A stretch of DNA of 64,000 nucleotides from Dastarcus helophoroides (Eukaryota > Arthropoda > Insecta > Coleoptera > Bothrideridae): the NCBI GenBank assembly GCA_028583605.1, contig CM053333.1, forward strand, positions 28,623,302 to 28,687,301, in the 5' to 3' direction. The position numbers and the translations under genes are program-made. The stretch's first letter is position 1; every line of letters begins with the position of its first letter. The notes below the pieces were generated by a model. That model was not told the DNA's origin. It ran no database searches and worked only from the letters and a program-made list of their open reading frames with translations. Positions 35,036-47,186 of the stretch are shown one piece after another.

Positions 35036-37127
35036 GAGTATTATAAGCAAAAAACAATTTTTTCGAGTACCCAAATCTTGAACCATCTATCAAAAAATTT
35101 GCGCCCTTGTATATCAATCATTTAATGTTTAATAATGTTTTTCTATCTCTTTTCGTTTACGTGCTGCGAAAACACTAATGACAGCCTCTGTACTTAATTA
35201 TATGTGTACCTAAATGTATTTAAGAATATAGCTACATCTACTGCATTGATTTTTATTTATTATTAGGATAATTAATTCAATCTTTACATACTACCAAAAT
35301 ATTTGTATTCACTTGGGAGTGAAGCCTAATAATGCAGGTCTTTTGTTAGTCGTAATAAACAAAAAACCTATTTATGATGCTCTATATTTGAGGCCTGCGG
35401 CTTTGTATATTTTATCGATGAAATATAAATGTGAGGCTGTTTGAAATGTATGTGTTTTTTATATATGTAGGAAATGTCAGAAAGCTGAAAATACGGTGAA
35501 TAGGAAGAGTTTAGTGGAACCAACAGTATATTCTATAAGTGATCACCTGAATAATTCATTTATGTCTGTCCTTTTCCTCGGTGGTTTTTTATTGTAATTT
35601 ATTCCGTAGAATTGAGAAAGTCGCCGAAAATACCATATTAAAAAATATAAGTTGCTCCTTTAAATGTTTGCTTAAGCAGCTTATTAAGTTAAAAACGCAG
35701 GCGGTTACTTTGCTTTCAAGCATACTCGTGGAAAACAGCTTTGAAACCAATACACATAACTCATCGAATTTGCGATATATTAACAGAAGGATACCCGGCG
35801 ACTCTTATTAAAAATATAAAGCCCTTTTTAAATCAACGAGAAGTACCCTATTATTGCAGTAGAGAAAAAAATGACTTCTTTGTTTCCCTAATATTCATTC
35901 AAGTTTCAGTAATACTGAAGGCAATTATCCGCTTCAATGAATAATTTAAATGAAATCGGTTTGATTCCCTGGTTTCTGGTTATCGTAACGTTAAATAAAT
36001 ACCCAAAAATAAAATATTGGAAAATTTAAAAATCGAACTCATTCATTTAAACTCATTCCAATCTTACTTATTCAATATCGTCCTGCCTCAAAGATTCCTT
36101 TTTATTACTTGCGTAACAGTGACTTCCAATGTTTCCCGGGCCATCGAATAATTTATTGCGGTTTTATCTGATTAATTTGCAAAATTAAATATTAACATCG
36201 TTTTACAAACATTTTTTCTAATTATTAATAATTATTATTCTTATAAAAAATTCAGCTTCATAAAATTTTTGTGTTAACATGGCAAGTTTATGCTCAAAGT
36301 TCGCCCACCCTGGTTTCTCTTTTCATTTGGAATTTCCAGGCGTCTACAAAATCTTCATAACCATAAATAATTAATTTATTACTTGCGAACATTTGAAGAC
36401 TCAAAAGTATTCGTCGCTTTAAGCAGCTGCTAAAAGCTAATTTATAGCATGAAATATTAATGTACTCTAAAACTCCAAAGTTCAGGGATCTTCCAGATTT
36501 ATCCGTTTAAGTCTTTTGAAAAAAAAATCTATTTTCAACACGAAGGTATTCACTTCCTTTCAAATCGTTGTCCTTTCATTTTGGACGAGTCTTATCAACG
36601 ACAGTTTTAGTATTAGTGACCTATATTAAAATAATAGTTGGTTGCTAAATGACTAAAAGGAGCGTTTGTCTAATTTATTTCAATAATAATTTATTTCAAT
36701 TAACCTAAATATTTTTGTCATATTACCGGAAACAAAACTTACTGATTTTTCCAAACATGTTGGCGAACTAATTAGTTTTTATCTTAGGTCATATTAAAGT
36801 TAAATCAGTTTTACTAGGTATTTCATGCTACATACACATGATGGTCCATAAGTAAAAGTACACAGAGCAAGAGTTGATTTTTCGTGTAAAAATAAAATGA
36901 TTTAGCTATATTTACCTTATACCAAAAGTTAATACCAGAGTTACAGGATGTTGAAAAAATTCGATTTTTTCGTATAACTATTGAATAAATTGTAATATGT
37001 AAACGAAATTTGGCACAAGAAGGTTTCTTAAATCGACGAATTCTAATTTGCTAACATATTACCAATACTTGAGAGAGACGCTACCTACACTATCCGGCAT
37101 GACTTTAATCATCATTTTTTTTGTGAA
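35036..37127. other. Unassigned AT-rich DNA
   Basis: No element or coding signal recognised. Open frames at 35581-35944 are short and lack motifs. Confidence 0.5.
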
Positions 37128-37370
37128 ACGGACTGGTCCTTGGTTATTTTCAAAAATTGAAATAAAAATCTTGTCACCTGAAACTAAGAAATAATAATAA
37201 ATAATAATAATAATAATAAATAATCTTCAGAGAGATACTGTATCTCTTTGAAGATGATAGATTGGCTGTCGAAAGGTCTTAGAGCAACCTTTGTTGTGTT
37301 TTTTAATCTTTCTTGGTTTCAGGGGACAAGATTTGTGTTTCAATTCTTAATCATTATAATTTTTTGTGTA
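37128..37370 (+). mobile_element. PLE-type repeat, family 1, inverted pair with decayed left arm
   Basis: Left: 'GACTGGTCCTTGGTTATTTTC' and 'CTGAAACTAAGAAA' in minus orientation, then AAT repeats. Right: plus-orientation arm with TTGAAGA, a spacer, a GATAG...CTGTC stem (one G-U pair) and GAAAGG at about 37249-37275, followed by 'CTTTCTTGGTTTCAGGGGAC'. The stem is kept by G-U wobble relative to the 48254 copy. Confidence 0.5.
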
Positions 37371-38009
37371 GCCACGTATATTTATTTTAAATAGGTAGTT
37401 TTATTTCCCCATATTTTTTACGTAAAACAGGCATACCTTCTGAAAGTTAATACGAGCAACCGTTTTAAAGATATTTGCCTTTAAAGTGTGAAGTGCCTTC
37501 GTTTTAAATTACTAAGATATTAAATTTTCGAAGTGGGCTTGAAAAAAGTAATAATAAGACTAAAGCTAATAACCCTTGCAAGTAATTCATGTCAAATATT
37601 ACTTTGCTGATAACATTATTACCTTAACTTTGAAAATTTAAATAAAGAAAATCCAAAAAATTAAGGCATAATTTATTTTCCAACATTGAAATGTGAGAGA
37701 TATGATCTCTGAGTCCGCACAAGAAAATTTTAATAGTCTGGGTGGCCAAAGCAGATATTTGGATATAAATTTTAATAAAAGACAGCCAAATTTTTAATTG
37801 TTTACTATCCCTTTACATGAAAAAGGTCATTTCCCGCATATTTATTTTTGAAAATAAATTTTGTTTTGGTCTTTTATTTAAATTTACTTTGGAAATTTAA
37901 AAAATAGGTGTAATAATAATGTCAGTAGAGTAATATTTGATATAAACTATTCAAGGGTCGGTTTTATTACTTTTATGTTGAAACCTACTGGGAGAAATTC
38001 ACATTTACA

Positions 38010-38520
38010 TATGATAACGAAGACTTCCACGGCCAGTGTCAGTACAGGATATACTTTTTACGGGATTGGACGGTGTCAAAGAACCACTAAAAGTGTTCGA
38101 CGTTTCACCCACCATCGTAGGGGGCTTCTTCAAGAACAAAGAAAAGAAACAATAAATAAAAAGAGAAATATAAGGGAATATGCAAAAATGAAAAAATGAA
38201 AAAGGCCAATTTCAAAACATCAGAGCACGGTAACTCAGTATGTCCACCATACCAGAGGCGAAACTATTCTGAATTGAAAATTGATACAAAGAATAAGAAA
38301 GTTTAGACAGAAGAGCACGGTAACTCAGTATGTCCACCATACCAGAGGCGAAAGTCTTCTGAAGAGATTAGGCGGAATATTCGTAGGTGTCTGTGATCAT
38401 GTTAGCAAAACAAAAGCTAAACAAACTACTGGTATAACTGCTGAAAAGCAAAACCAGGACCGGTCATAGCAAGTATTTGTAGAAACATTGTGGAATTTTT
38501 TTATACCTCTTTTCATTAAT
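38010..38520 (-). mobile_element. PLE-type composite repeat (family 2 plus family 4 end)
   Basis: 38010-38360 repeats 5537-5890 closely, including the minus-strand motif (38134-38098) and the 90-bp dimer. It then runs directly into the family 4 tail (GGTATAACTGC...AAACCAGGACCGGTC, 38430-38466), which at 32320-32380 ends the coding-bearing PLE. So families 2 and 4 are two ends of one element type. The family 4 motif here has lost part of its core. Confidence 0.55.
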
Positions 38521-39314
38521 AGAGTTCATTAATTTTATATAAGTTTTTCATGAATTGAAAATATTTGAATTAGGTTAGATGTTTCTGTGATTTTTTTAAT
38601 TTTTATAATTTAAATGAAAGAATTTTTGCGTTGTATTATTTTTATTAATATGTTATCTTTACAAACTAAATTTGCCTCATTTTTCTCCGAATTTATCCGA
38701 TTTGCTTTTTTAATGTTATTATTCTTCTATCATGTTAAGGCGAAAGCTATTACATGTTGCTTTGTTATAAACGTAGGAGTGTGTCATGTGAAAGCCTGTT
38801 GTAGAAGGATTACGGCTATTTCTTCTTTAGAGCAGATGAGGTGGCTCTGAAAAAATCTTTCGCTCTCAGACAGCCTATGTCGGCTACTTTCTAAGGCTAG
38901 ACTTTATTAAGAGAAATATGCTAAGGATACAAGAAATACCTATAGCTTTATTTTGAATGAAATAAAAATAATACAATTTTATTGCATGGATATTCAATGT
39001 TCACAAAGTTTTGCTTGGTCTTTTTTCAAAGTTACACCTTACTCTTGATGATAGGTATATAAAATAATAATTTTTCAAATAAAATGTAAAAATTTAGTAT
39101 TTTTTTTTATGACTCTTAGTCAATTATAGGAAGGGCTGGCAGTAGATTTGAATATGTTTGATGTTTGTATTTATCCTTAAAGATAGGGGACAAACGGATG
39201 ATTACCAAAAAATGCCTCTTTAAACTACTTGCCAAATAATCTAATCCAAAATATGGAAGATTTTAACAAAACTGCAGGTTATTTTGAATTACTGCATAAT
39301 GTCGGTGATTTGAC
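38521..39314. other. Unassigned
   Basis: No recognisable repeat or gene. A 78-residue open frame (38614-38850) is Cys-containing but shows no family motif. Confidence 0.45.
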
Positions 39315-39440
39315 ACCCCGTTAATCCGAATATCGCTAACCCGAACCTCTTTAATACGAACATCGCTAATCCGAACCTTGCTAATCCAAACATCGTTAAT
39401 CCGAACCTCTCTTATCCGAACCTCGCTTATCCGAACTAAT
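39315..39440. repeat. Short tandem array, unit near CGCTAATCCGAACCT
   Basis: About eight imperfect copies of a roughly 15-bp unit (TAATCCGAAC with CGCT/CTCT linkers). The unit is the complement type of the array at 60130-60290. Arrays of this kind are often subterminal transposase-binding repeats of DNA transposons; no transposase lies next to it. Confidence 0.75.
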
Positions 39441-40099
39441 TCGACAAATCATTACATTGAAATTATATTTTGTTAAACATCTTGAAATTTGCTATGCAAG
39501 TATAAAATTTAGATAGTGTGATAGTTATTTTAATATGCATTAAACCAAACTAAACAGGATCAAAAACTAGATTGTATATAAATATAAAAGCTATAAAAAC
39601 TAGAAATAATAATTTAAATTTACAAATTATGAAATTTTAATTTTTGATATTACAATTTGAAAAATTAAAACAAATACCCTGTTATATCATAGTTTTAAGT
39701 TTTCACTTCTGTAGGCAGTCCCCATAACTGTCCAATTTTTTATGTCTTCATTTTGTGAATGCGGAATGTTCGGCAGAGCAATTTTTTTAATAATTATTGT
39801 AGGCCAATTTTAACAATTCAGCATTTAAGGGGGAGAGAATAGTTATCAGAATTGGTATGGAAAAAAATTAAAAATTTATATTATAATCCAAAATTTTGTG
39901 TGAATAATACATAAAATAAATAATTAAACCCATACGATATTTGAACGATTTTAACACTTCAACCCATAAGGGGAAACTGGATATCGAATACAACTTCTTA
40001 TAGCCTTACACTTTCATAAACAATATTTACATTAAAAAAATAAGTAAAAACCTAGTTGGCCGATTTTGAACATTTAAGCCAGTAGGAGATACATCTATA
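39441..40099. other. Unassigned AT-rich DNA
   Basis: No structure noted apart from a loose repetition of 'CATTTAAGGGGGAGA'-like phrases near 39810, 39960 and 40075 (AACCCATAAGGGGAAA and similar), about 110-150 bp apart. Confidence 0.35.
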
Positions 40100-41050
40100 C
40101 TAATATAATAAAGAGACAAGTCCCGATTGACTGATTATTTTACTCACAACACAGATTCTTAATTTTGAAATTTAAACAGGAAAAAAACAATTATAACGGA
40201 TTATTCAAAATTCGCTTTCTAAGGAGGGTTCAATGGGGAAGAAAGGAAGTTTTAGATTAGTCTGGAACAAAGTTATTAATACGTTTGATAATCTAAAATT
40301 TTGTTTAAATCTGTATTATATTAGAAAGAAAGAATTCCCAATAGGCTGAAAAAACTAGAAAGCCGAAACGTGATAAATAGTAAAAAATGAAAGTTAAAAC
40401 CCAAAAATTTGAGTCAAGAATTAAAATTTTTTGAAAAAATGGAAATTTTGTGTGTTGAAAATTACAAAATAGAAATGGAAGGAGTATTAACTCAGAATTT
40501 AAAAATAGCCAAAATTAAATTATTCTGAACCCGACATTTATCGCAGTATATAAACATAATTTTATCCCGAATTTAAAAAAAAAATTAAGAAACAAAAAAT
40601 TAGAAATTACAGTAAACTAGAAAATTGAAGAAAATGGTCTAAATAAATTTCAAAATTAAAAGACAAACGGGACAAAGAAAATCTCTAAAAAGGTGAAAAT
40701 TTGAGTTTCAACCCAACATTTTCTGAAAAAACAAATGAAAATTGTAAGCTTACACTTGAAATGTTCACCAAAAATTTCACTGCTTGCTGGTATTTACAAC
40801 CACTATCAATATTAAGAATCCATTTTAAAGAAATCGCAACGAAATTATAAAAACAATAAATTTTTAAAAGGAATTTTCGCGTGTGAAATTAAAATTTCAA
40901 AAAATCAGATTAGTCAAAATCAGAAATTTTAAGAGAAAAGCTCTACATTTCGATTCTAAAGCAGTAATTTAGAAGAAAAAGTGAGGATTTTAAGAAAAAG
41001 CTCGAAATTTTCAGGAAAAGTACAAAATTTCCAATTAAAAAATAGAAAAC
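40100..41050. repeat. Degenerate AAATTTC-rich tract
   Basis: Quasi-periodic short blocks (AAAATTTTG, CGAAATTTTCAGG, ACAAAATTTCC) on the strand opposite to those at 9930-10640. No clear monomer. Confidence 0.3.
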
Positions 41051-41489
41051 CAAAGTGTATTTTACGCTATTTTCTGGATTAATAAAATATTTAAGGAAAT
41101 GAAAACTAAGGGCCGTAGAGGGGCGCTTTAAATCTTTGCTTCAGATCTAATGACCTAATTTAACCCATGCTACACATATTTGTAATTCTTTGAGAACCCT
41201 TTTTTTCGCATAAACTAATGCTGCCTCTTATTTTTTTTAATTATGTAACCGCAATAAGCAGATTTTTAATTTACTATTTTGGAGCCTTTGTTAATATTAT
41301 TTCTGCGGCGCATCTAGTCATTTAAGATATTATTTGTGTATGTCTTTTGTTTTTGCGATTGATTCTATTTAGCCATCGGAAGTGTCAACAGTTAGATTTA
41401 AAAACCCTCACACACTTTAGTGTAGATATTCGCTTGCTTTTTTTTTTTCTCTCAAACATTTGACATAAAGGTATACTTATTTGGATCAT

Positions 41490-42330
41490 AAAATATTTGG
41501 GTAGGTTTTTTCACAAACATTTATGGTTGAGGGATAATATAAATCTGAGATTGGAAAAACTGCTGCAAAAAGCTAATCGAATATTCATTAAGGGGGCACT
41601 TTTTATTGCTCACCTCTCTGCGTGTACATATTTGAGAAGTTTGGGATATAAACTATTAAAGTGTGCTTTTCGGTTTTGCGCTGGCCATTGTGTGAGAAGG
41701 ATAGCGATAGGAATATATTTTTTGCACCGCGTCTATTGTTAAGAGTATAAAAGGACTAAGAAAGAACCTTAGTTGTTTGGTAGGATCTCCTAAACCTCGT
41801 AGAAGGAGGAGATAGGGTAATGAATGACATAGCACAAGTATTAAGGCATCATCGGGCCCAAGGTAGCGAGAGGATGCAAGTTAGCCTGGAGCGCAAGGCA
41901 CACATTACGGTAGCGCTTCGGAGGAGGCTCCAGCAATGCCGGAGATGAAGCGTGTTACGCAGAAGTTGTCGTCCTGATGCGGAACATCGAGGGCTCATTC
42001 ATATTCAATCGCAATATCCTGTTTCTCTGCGCTCTGTCCTGAAGTCTGCTGCCGCCGTGCTTTATCTGAACTTTAACTTAGTAACACGCGACTTACAGTG
42101 TCTCATCAACCGCCAGGCCACTCGGCCCGAGGGTTCGTTCTTCAATTTCCACACCGACAAATTTAAAACACCTCATGATACTCGCACCCTTTTCCCCACC
42201 CCTTTCTGACACCGCCGCCTAAAGCCACCTCTAATTGTGCAGGGAGTCGTATCGTCCTCAAAACACCAAACAAAGACTCTGCTCCTGCCGCTAACACAAG
42301 TCCAACCTGACCCTTTCGTTACCACAGCTT
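41490..42330. other. Compositionally distinct block, unidentified
   Basis: From about 41820 to 42320 the sequence is clearly richer in G and C than its flanks, and two plus-strand frames are open (41497-41742, 81 residues; 41952-42209, 85 residues). Neither shows a motif I can name. It could be a decayed element or a piece of host coding sequence. Confidence 0.3.
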
Positions 42331-43980
42331 TATTATCTGCAAGCATTAAAGTCCCAGTATGAATAAATTATGCTTAAACTTTCGTACTCCTGATATCAAA
42401 TAACTCTAACTAGATTTATCTATTTTTACATGCGCTATCTTCTTCGCCAACTTTCTTATTTATGTTTTCGTCGCTTATATTTTCGCTTAATATTCCATTT
42501 AATTTTGGAAGATATTGATTTTTACGCTGTATAGTATTTAATTTAAGGACATAGTAATACATGTATGTAGGAAGTCAAAATTAAATCATAGGGATTGCAA
42601 TAAAGTGAATGTAATTAGGAATTATGACGGATAATGTTAGGAAAGAAAAAGTCAAGTTTTGGCAAGTCATTTTAAATAAGTGAAGTAAGGTACAATTGAT
42701 CAGTACTGGTGCTATTTTTTTATTCCAGAACTTCTTTTAATAATCAACTTTTTTTAAAAAATAACAGTGTGATGTCTACAATTTCAATTATTTTTACTTT
42801 ATTTGGCCATCATTCTTTGACAAGAAGAAAAAATCTACATGTATATTTTCGCATTTTGACAGATGATGTGCTACTTTACTAAACTCAAAATCATTTAGTA
42901 AAGTGGTACTTACGTCATTTTCTCACACAGCAACCCTAACTGTCAATTAAACACAGTTGGCCATAAATTATGCACCAACACGGTTCTAGAGCGCCACTTA
43001 AAATGTTTTCGGCGCCATTTTTAAATTTATTTTCAATAGCAAGGCTTATTTTTATAGTTAATAATGTGTAATTTAATCAAAATTGGACCAACACAAAAGA
43101 CAGTTGTTAAATATTGTTATGTACATCAACAAAGCAGTGTCAGGCTAGTAAGTTAAGGAAATAATAAATAGAAAAATTTATTTAAATTTCTAACTCTGTA
43201 ATGCTTTTATATATTTTGTTGTTTATTTACAACTTTCACTAAATGCGAAAATATTGTGGAGACAAACTTGAGTGTAAAGCAGTTTTAATAAACCAGTATA
43301 GCTTTAAAAACTTTGATTTTTTACACTCGTTGTTTAATGTACTTTTAACGTTATGTAGGTTTAGTTACTATTGCAAAATATGATCTCTCTTAAATATCAT
43401 CTAAATAATATCTTAGAAAAAGAAATGCTACATGTAAATAGGTATAGCTAAGCTTATTCTCTGTTTTTATTATGTTTTTTGCAAAACATTAAGTGCAACA
43501 TATCGGGTGTAACAAGATCATGGTACTTCCCTATTTTTACCTTATTTATAAAGATAAAAACTTTAAACTTGCTACGCTTGATTTACTCCTAAAATGTCCA
43601 TTTTTGATATGAAAATGACATTCTTACTGCTATTTCTCTAAAACTGACACCAACTTTTGATTTTTAAATTGAACACCTGTATGTTATTACATTTTTGGAA
43701 TCTGCATAATTTTCTAAATTGACTGGATATAAAATAAGTAAGTTTTGAAGAATAGAAACATTGTTTGGTTCTATTTTATCTTTTGACCTAGAAGGCTATG
43801 ACTAATTCTAATGAATTCTAATGAATCACATTAACACTACAAAAGTCATGTGTGAAAAAAGAAGTATTTATTTCTTTTATCGCGTGATAAAGTTTACATA
43901 AATGGCTTTTATGTTATAACCTGACTTTATTAAATAGCATCATATTGGTACTGTGAAACGAAGAAAAAGTATAATTAATG
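42331..43980. other. Unassigned AT-rich DNA
   Basis: Nothing beyond a short inverted block (ACTTTACTAAA...TTTAGTAAAGT, about 42871-42906) and an isolated 'CACAGTTGGCCATAAATTATG' near 42950 that resembles the termini of the 47906-49022 element without a partner. Confidence 0.45.
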
Positions 43981-44102
43981 GCGAATTTAACCTTATTTTC
44001 ACTTTTGCTGTGAAATCAATAGAATTGAAATAAATTAATATTCTGTAAAGTAAAAGTTGTTAATTACATTTAATCTGTCCTTAAATAGACTACCCTCTAG
44101 TG

Positions 44103-45549
44103 GAGTGTTTCTTAAACTTTCGACATATGTGCAACCTTCCCATAATTTTTTGTGACTTTGAGTACCCCCCGTTATAAAATTGCATCCTACTTAAGTATAC
44201 CTAGGAGAGTTCTGGCGCACAAAAAGGCGGGAAATTCAAATTCCGACGCATGCGCAATTGGTTCAGTCTTACAACTACTTGTTTAACGGTTAATTTGACT
44301 TGTCCAGCAGTTGGTTTGAGTTGTACAGCTACTTGTCTAGGAGTTGGTTTGACTTGTGCAACTACTTGTCTAACAGTTGGTTTTAGTTGTACAACTACTT
44401 GTCTAGGAGTTGGTTTGACTTGTTTAACAGTTGATTTGACTTGCCTAACAGTTGGTTTGACTTGTACAACTACTGGTCTAAGAATTGGTTTGACTTGCAT
44501 AGGTACTTGTCTGACGGGTGGTTTTATTTGTCTAACAATTGGTTTTAGTTGTCCAATTAAGTGTCTAGGGGTTGGTTTGACTTCTCTAACAGATGATTTT
44601 ATGCCAACTGTTAGACAAGTTAAATCAACTGTTAGACAAGTAGTTGGACAACTAAAACCAACTGTTAGACAAGTCAAACCAACTCCTAGACAAGTACCTA
44701 TATAACTAAAACCATCTGTTAGACAAGTAGTTGTACAACTCAAACCTGCTATTAGACAAGTCAAAGCAACGCCTAGACAAGTAGTTGGACAACTAAAACC
44801 AACTGTTAGACAAGTCAAAGCAACTCCTAGACAAGTACCTATACAACTGAAACCAACTGTTAGACAAGTAGTTGTACAACTCAAACCAGCTGTTAGATGA
44901 ATCAACGCAACGCCTAGACTAGTAATTGGACAACTAAAACCAACTGTTAGATAAGTAAAACCAACTGCTAGACAAAGTACCTATACAAGTCAAATCAACT
45001 GTTAGACAAGTAGTTGTACAAGTCAAATCAACTGTTAAACAAGTCAAACCAACTATTAGACAAGTTAAACCAACTCCTAGACAAGTAGTTGTACAACTGA
45101 AACCAACTGTTAAACAGGAAGTGGTACAAGTCAAACCTAGTTGTTAGACAAGTAGCTGTACAACTCAAACCAACTTGCTGGGCAAGTCAAAGTTAGACAA
45201 GTAGTTGTAAAACTGAAACAATTGCGCATGCGCCGGAATTTGAATGTCCCGCCTTTTTGTGCGCCAGAACTCTCCTAGGTATACTACTTACGTAATATAT
45301 AAATAATAAAGCGCGTTTATCTATCTGTTTATCTGCTGAATGTATCAACGAATTTGTACAAAACTTCATTCTGCAATTTGCATGGACTCTTTAAAATTGT
45401 GCGAGCTGATTAACTAAGTTTTATTACGTTTATCCAAACAAATGATTTTTAATTTTTAAGTCATCTCAAGCCAATCAGTGCAGCACGTACCCCTATTAAA
45501 CTTTTGCCATATTCCTAAATGTACCCGTATTACACTTTGAGAGACACCG
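44103..45549. mobile_element. hAT-like non-autonomous element
   Basis: The left end (GAGTGTTTCTTAAACTTT) and the right end (complement of CTTTGAGAGACACCG) match the common hAT terminus CAGTGTTTCTCAAACTTT, and both carry a nearby 'GTACCCC' block. The flanks CTCTAGTG (44095-44102) and GTTTAGTG (45550-45557) are an 8-bp duplication with two mismatches. Removing the insert and one flank leaves a sequence that aligns with unit 2 (46150-46205). The interior is almost wholly the foldback at 44194-45285. No transposase. Confidence 0.65.
44194..45285. repeat. Foldback element built of 20-35-bp tandem repeats
   Basis: The outer ends AGTATACCTAGGAGAG and their complement, then 'GGCGCACAAAAAGGCGG', 'GCATGCGCAATTG', are inverted at about 44194-44265 and 45225-45285. 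Inside, the left arm repeats ACTTGTCTAACAGTTGGTTT and the right arm its complement, alternating with ACAACTA pieces, and the orientation flips near 44601. This layout resembles the Foldback class. The long frames on both strands (Cys/Thr-rich or Pro/Val/Lys-rich) only reflect the repeat. Confidence 0.75.
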
Positions 45550-45557
45550 GTTTAGTG

Positions 45558-45905
45558 CGACAACCAATGTTTTATAGAAATTATGCAACTTATGGCAAGG
45601 GGAACTGTCGAACAGGTTATAAAAATTCGCAGAAAAAAGGGAAACCCACTACAAAACAGACGAAAAATGGCAAGTCAAAGTCGACTGGGGTCGAAGAAGA
45701 TTATGATCCTAGTCTCCTGTACTACGTCAAGAATTTCATTCAAGATCCTGAAAAAGTCAAAATAATGTTGATTCCAATAAATAGCTATAATGTTGACGAC
45801 AAAGCAAACAAGAATGCTTGTACATGTCAGACTGATATCTTAAATCTTATCATTGCACCCTGTAACAGTCGTAAAGATTTTGTTTTGGAAGTTGTGAGTA
45901 GTTAA
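45558..45905 (+). CDS. Unidentified coding-like segment, tandem unit 1
   Basis: The frame is open from 45519, but that start lies in the end of the hAT-like insert, so the native start must be elsewhere. A TTTTATAG sequence before 'AAATTATG' at 45577 could be a splice acceptor, and 'GTGAGT' near 45895 a donor, making this a possible internal exon. It encodes a basic segment (KKGKPTTKQTKNGKSKS), then 'DYDPSLLYYVKNFIQDPEKV' and 'CTCQTD'. The same peptide recurs in units 2 and 4 (HQYVKYLIQDSEKVKRRL, HYVNYLIQDPEKVKKML). I do not recognise the family. Confidence 0.35.
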   Translation, partial: RQPMFYRNYATYGKGNCRTGYKNSQKKGKPTTKQTKNGKSKSTGVEEDYDPSLLYYVKNFIQDPEKVKIMLIPINSYNVDDKANKNACTCQTDILNLIIAPCNSRKDFVLEVVSS

Positions 45906-46205
45906 CTTTCTAAAATCTCCTTAGTTCTAAAGTTAGTTAAACTCGTGTATAATCAATTATAGATGTATGTCTACAATTGAAATCAATTCTCAAAGACAAA
46001 TAGACCTGATGACATTTTGTATCTATTTTAATTATTCTATACTTCTTAGTATTTGCCATACAGATTCGTAAATTAGTAATACTTTGTTTCATATAAATTA
46101 ATCTTTTGTAAAGTGGCAGTTGTTAATTACATAAAATCTGTTTCAGTTGCATCGGCAATTTTGTCCTTAAATAGAGTATATCCTAATGCGATCGTTATTG
46201 TTTCA

Positions 46206-46500
46206 TAGAAATTATGGAACTTGTGGCAAGTGAAACGATCGGAAAAGGCGCTCCGGTTATAGAAAACCGCAGAATAATTCCCATAAACAAAAAAAAAAAA
46301 AGAACCCACCTCAAAGCAGATGAAAAATGGCAAATCAAAACCAACTGTGCTTAAAGAAGAATATGATTCTAGTATGCACCAGTACGTAAAGTATCTCATT
46401 CAAGATTCGGAAAAAGTGAAAAGAAGGTTGATCAGAATAAAAAGCCAAAATTTTGATAACAAGTCAAACAGATTGTACATATCAGACTCCTAGTTAAATG
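46206..46500 (+). pseudogene. Tandem unit 2, broken copy of the unidentified segment
   Basis: Retains 'KNGKSKPTVLKEEYD', 'HQYVKYLIQDSEKVK' and a tail 'NFDNKSN' in the frame equivalent to unit 1, but has a TGA early on (after 'TCGK') and a homopolymer expansion (A12) that shifts the frame. The putative acceptor TTTCATAG precedes it at 46199-46206. Confidence 0.45.
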
Positions 46501-46813
46501 TTATTATTTCTTACTGTAAAAATAATAAAGACTTTATTTAAAAGTTTTTAGTTGTTGAGTTTCTAGAATCTTCTTAATTTTGAAGTTAGTTAAACTCATG
46601 TGTAATCAATGAATATGCGTACAATTAAAATCAACTATTAAGTAGAAATGTATCTATTTTAATAATTCTGTACTAACTAATATTTTGCTAAGCTGATCCT
46701 TAAATTACTGATGATATTTTTTGAGATAAATTAATATTGTGTAAAGTGTAAGGTGACAGTTGTTAATTACATATAACCTAGAACAATTGCATTGACAACT
46801 TTTTCCTCTAAAT

Positions 46814-47110
46814 AGAAATTATGAAACTTGTACCAAGTGAAACTGTCGACAAAGGTCCTCGGCTCGTACAAAACCGCAGAATAATTCCATAAACAAAAAA
46901 GGAAAACCCACTACAAAGCAGAAAAAAAATGACAAATCACTGCAAGTGTGCCCGAAGAAGATTATGATCCTAGTTTTCCCTACCACGTATAGCATCTAAT
47001 TCTAGATGTGGAAGAAGTCAAAAGAATGTTGAGCCGAATAAATGGTCAAATGTTGACAATAAGCCAAACAAGTATGAATATCACATTCACACGATAAATA
47101 TTATCATGGC
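46814..47110 (+). pseudogene. Tandem unit 3, broken copy
   Basis: Aligns with unit 1 through 'NYETCTK', a TGA at the same position as in unit 2, and then a degraded KPTTKQ/EDYDPS region with an extra frameshift and a TAG. It ends in the same 'ATTATCATGGCCACTGTAA' sequence that follows the frame in unit 1. Confidence 0.45.
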
Positions 47111-47186
47111 CACTGTAAAAATCATGAAGATTGTGTTTTTAGGGTTGTCAGTAGTTGAGTTTTTAAAACCTCTTTAATTCTGAAGT

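Noticed and set aside
39315..39440. CRISPR-like array
   Set aside because: Units are about 15 bp, degenerate and without spacers, in an insect genome.
44201..45134. Long Cys/Thr-rich or Pro/Val/Lys-rich frames on both strands
   Set aside because: Translation of the foldback tandem repeats; mirrored on the opposite strand as expected for an inverted repeat.
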